The notes beneath the pieces are model-generated. The model saw nothing but the letters and a program-made list of their open reading frames with translations, had not been told where the DNA came from and did no database searches. A stretch of DNA of 13,986 nt, taken from assembly GCA_003537575.1 (NCBI GenBank), contig DPRS01000045.1:1-13986 (forward strand), written 5' to 3'. A program made the position numbers and the translations under genes. This document shows, piece by piece, positions 12,142 to 13,986 of this stretch; within the stretch, counting starts at the first letter, position 1; every line of letters starts with the position of its first letter. The DNA comes from Oxalobacteraceae bacterium. Lineage in GTDB: Bacteria > Pseudomonadota > Gammaproteobacteria > Burkholderiales > Burkholderiaceae_D.

Positions 12142-12176
12142 GGCCCAGATCAAATTCATGCGGCTTGATCCGGGCC
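12142..12176. repeat. Imperfect 12-bp inverted repeat after the cytochrome gene
   Basis: GGCCC-A-GATCAA (12142-12153) and TTGATC-C-GGGCC (12165-12176) pair over 12 positions with a single A/C mismatch and an 11-base loop. It lies 27 bases beyond the cytochrome gene stop on the minus strand. No T-tract follows on either side, so it may stabilise the 3' end, act as a REP-like element, or help Rho-dependent termination. Confidence 0.5.
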
Positions 12177-12202
12177 TTGCTGGCCGCCTTCGTTTCAGCT
12201 GC

Positions 12203-13498
12203 TCACAGCGAGTTCAGATATTGCGCCAGGTCGGCAATTTCGGCAGGCGTCAAACCCAGGGATTTCCGGGTGTTATACGCCTCCACAACATCTGTCAGCG
12301 TGGCTGCCGTGCCGTTATGGAAATACGGCGGATGCTGCCACAGGCCGTGCAGCGGCGCGGTCCGGTACATCTTGGTCGCACTGCGGGAAGCATAGCTGGG
12401 CGCGCCATCAGGCTCGGGTTCGCTCACCACTTCGCTGGGCAGATGCAGCCTCAGGTTGGCATCCGTAAAATCCGGCCCGCTATGGCAGCTCGCGCATCCG
12501 GCAGCGCCGTTGAAGAGCACGCTCCCGCGCAAGGCGGCGGCCGCATCGAAGCTGCCGGCGGGCGGCGCCGGTGCCTTCAACGATAGCTGATACGCCTGCA
12601 ATGCCGGCAGCTTGGCAGAAATCAGGTCATCCGTGCCGTTCGTCACATTGATGCCGAGCCGCGGTTCGGAGAATGTGCCATGCCCGCCCATTTGCGTGAC
12701 GCCGACGTACCGGTTCCAGTAGGCGACTTCTTCGCCATCGCCGGTTACCGTGATGCGATGGATGCCCTTGAGCCCGTATGCCGGCGGGATGACTTGCGGG
12801 CCGTTGTGGCCATCGAAGTTGAAGCGCGGATCGTACTTGCCTTTGCCCCAGGAGTTGTACACCGCTTTCTTGGCCGCATCGAGCGCCGGCGAAAGAGCGA
12901 TGATCGCTCCCGGATTCAGATCGCGGTTTGCCCAGCCATCCAGGCGCTTGCCGATCCCCGGGGCGAAAGAATTGTCGACGGTCGAATGGCACAAGGCGCA
13001 GGTCACGCCGACGCGGGTCAGCGTATCCTTGCCATCGATTACTTCGACCTTGCCTTGCAGGCCGACGACGGCATTCAGCTTGAGCAGGGCAACGGTCGTA
13101 TCCGGGCTCTTCAGATCAATGCTGCCGTCCTGTATGCCTTGCACCACGGCAGGCGGCAACGCTTCCGAATCCACTTTCAGCCCAACCGACAAGGCGGTCG
13201 TCGGATCGACCGCAGTGCGAATGACTTCGTGCATGCGCAAGGTATCTGTCCATTGCGTTTCATCGCCGAAGGTATCAAAACGGAAAATTTGCTTGCCTTG
13301 CGCAACCAGAACAGGGTCCAGCTCGTCGACAGGGCCGCAAGCAGCAACCAGCATGGCAAGGATGCCAAGAGCGCCATACCGCACAAGCTGACGCAATCTG
13401 CCACACAGGAAGAATACATGACGTTTGCATATCTTCAGACGGTTGATGCCGCGAAGTGCGATGAGAGGTGCTATTGCTGACGATATTGCAGTGTGCAT
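12203..13498 (-). CDS. Di-haem c-type cytochrome lipoprotein, MauG/cytochrome-c-peroxidase-like
   Basis: A 431-residue exported protein with two covalent haem sites, CALCH (167-171) and CASCH (335-339), in a two-domain layout. Family marks include IFRFDTFGDETQWTDTLRMH, GWANRDLNPGAIIALSPAL, GQM-type TQMGGHGTFSEPRLG, and the C-terminal MYRTAPLHGLWQHPPYFHNG block that is common to MauG, di-haem peroxidase and RoxA-like proteins. LVAAC before Gly (Cys54) is a lipobox, so the protein is probably tethered to the membrane on the periplasmic side. The ATG at 13498 has an excellent AAGGAG 7 bases upstream, but this leaves a long, partly basic N-terminal region before the lipobox; a TTG codon nearer the lipobox would give a more usual signal peptide. 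Activity (peroxidase, oxygenase or electron carrier) is not determined. Confidence 0.9.
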   Translation of the reverse strand: MHTAISSAIAPLIALRGINRLKICKRHVFFLCGRLRQLVRYGALGILAMLVAACGPVDELDPVLVAQGKQIFRFDTFGDETQWTDTLRMHEVIRTAVDPTTALSVGLKVDSEALPPAVVQGIQDGSIDLKSPDTTVALLKLNAVVGLQGKVEVIDGKDTLTRVGVTCALCHSTVDNSFAPGIGKRLDGWANRDLNPGAIIALSPALDAAKKAVYNSWGKGKYDPRFNFDGHNGPQVIPPAYGLKGIHRITVTGDGEEVAYWNRYVGVTQMGGHGTFSEPRLGINVTNGTDDLISAKLPALQAYQLSLKAPAPPAGSFDAAAALRGSVLFNGAAGCASCHSGPDFTDANLRLHLPSEVVSEPEPDGAPSYASRSATKMYRTAPLHGLWQHPPYFHNGTAATLTDVVEAYNTRKSLGLTPAEIADLAQYLNSL

Positions 13499-13597
13499 GA
13501 CCGGGCTCCTTCGGCGAAGGTGCAGCAAACAGGCCGCACCGGATTTATTTCATTCATTTGCCGGTCCCGCAGCGATTCCCCGAGCGTATCGGCATAC

Positions 13598-13620
13598 TGC
13601 AAATAAAATTAATATTTGCA
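13598..13620. promoter_or_regulatory. Perfect dyad operator candidate upstream of the cytochrome gene
   Basis: TGCAAATA (13598-13605) and TATTTGCA (13613-13620) form a perfect 8-bp dyad with a 7-base AT-rich spacer, about 100 bases before the cytochrome ATG. The sequence ATATTTGCATA here (13612-13622) recurs exactly at 10200-10210 in the third LysR's upstream region. It is a likely protein-binding site in the promoter area; I cannot assign the regulator. Apart from this, the 432 bases between 13499 and 13930 hold no convincing gene. Confidence 0.5.
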
Positions 13621-13843
13621 TAACATTGGATGTGGCGAGAATCCGCGGCGTTCCCATGCACTTGAGACCTGGGATTCCCGGCAGCATAAAAATGCGCTGG
13701 GTAATCGTATGTGCAGAAAGAGCTGTTTATAGAAACTGCAGGAACTGCAATGACATGGAAGGAAAAACGTTTGCGCAGCCTGGGCGTGCTGGCGGAGGAA
13801 GGAAATGACTACCGCGCACAAGCCGGATTAAGCGGTCTGCGGC

Positions 13844-13891
13844 AAAAAAAACTGCAACATGTCCGAGGTAAAACCTGCGGACATGTTGCAG
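13844..13891 (-). terminator. Strong intrinsic terminator of the right-edge gene
   Basis: CTGCAACATGTCCG+AGGT (13852-13869) pairs with ACCT+CGGACATGTTGCAG (13873-13891) around an AAA loop with one bulged base: 18 base pairs. Eight A residues at 13844-13851 become a T-run on the minus strand. It lies 39 bases beyond the stop of the partial minus-strand gene at the right edge. Confidence 0.9.
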
Positions 13892-13930
13892 CCAAGTCGG
13901 CAATGCCGGGAGAAACTGTAAAGTTGCCTG

Positions 13931-13986
13931 TTAGTGGCCCGATGCGGAAGCGGCGCCGATGCCGGTTTCCGAGCGCACCTTCTGCG
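13931..13986 (-). CDS. C-terminal end of an unidentified gene, truncated by window edge
   Basis: On the minus strand a frame enters from the right edge and ends at TAA (13933-13931), giving QKVRSETGIGAASASGH as the last residues. The strong terminator just downstream shows that this is a real gene end. The tail is too short for me to name a family; the small, Ala/Ser/Gly-rich ending carries no motif. Confidence 0.6.
   Translation of the reverse strand, partial: QKVRSETGIGAASASGH

Noticed and set aside
11726..12586. 286-residue plus-strand ORF spanning the mlaC start, the gap and the cytochrome end
   Set aside because: Crosses two opposite genes and a hairpin; no recognisable domain.
12680..13480. 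266-residue plus-strand ORF over the cytochrome gene
   Set aside because: Antisense to two CXXCH-bearing domains; composition is that of a shadow frame.
13425..13808. 127-residue plus-strand ORF over the cytochrome upstream region
   Set aside because: Begins antisense inside the cytochrome gene, crosses the dyad operator and has no protein-like features.
13751..13986. Plus-strand frame starting ATGACATGG and open to the right edge
   Set aside because: It runs through the strong minus-strand terminator and antisense to the edge gene; a chance open frame is more likely.

Overview
The window looks like a chromosomal stretch from a betaproteobacterium, most likely Burkholderiales and possibly Oxalobacteraceae. 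This rests on gene content and protein style (three LysR regulators, Tautomerase_2-type protein, VOC and DUF1810 proteins, a Csp with a C-terminal ASNI/ATNIQ-type tail) and is inference, not a search result. No rRNA, tRNA, CRISPR array, transposase or phage gene is visible.

Left part (1-4702), of moderate GC. It begins with the 3' part of a tautomerase-family gene. Next is a minus-strand pair, doxX-like then glutathione S-transferase, divergent from a LysR regulator at 1602. An orphan BioF2-like (CelD/BcsL-type) acetyltransferase gene at 2601 follows. Then comes an SMR guanidinium exporter (gdx/sugE) at 3920, whose roughly 120-nt leader is full of hairpins that resemble a degenerate guanidine-II (mini-ykkC) riboswitch with a Shine-Dalgarno-blocking hairpin. 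A small hypothetical gene ends the block.

Middle part (4710-7711), high GC. A strong hairpin separates convergent genes. An Old Yellow Enzyme-type ene-reductase (minus) is divergent from its likely LysR regulator (plus), with a textbook T-N11-A dyad between them. After it come two small plus-strand genes: an exported proline-rich protein with a cysteine-rich C-terminal module, and a 55-residue membrane protein with a prepilin-like N terminus.

Right part (7720-13986). A minus-strand VOC (glyoxalase-like)-DUF1810 pair; a CspA-family cold-shock gene with a long leader and two tandem terminators; a small helical hypothetical protein; a small exported protein (minus) divergent from a third LysR, with several TGCAT/TGCAAAT-type repeats between them; an orphan MlaC-like periplasmic lipid-binding protein; and a di-haem cytochrome c lipoprotein of the MauG/CcpA-like group with a dyad operator upstream. 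At the right edge the last 18 codons of a minus-strand gene are seen with a strong intrinsic terminator.

Common thread: much of the window deals with redox and electrophile stress (GST, DoxX, ene-reductase, VOC protein, cytochrome c, guanidinium export) arranged as small regulator-target pairs. The least explained items are the gdx leader, the repeat-rich LysR/exported-protein intergenic region with its possible link to the cytochrome gene, and the two small envelope proteins after the ene-reductase regulator.
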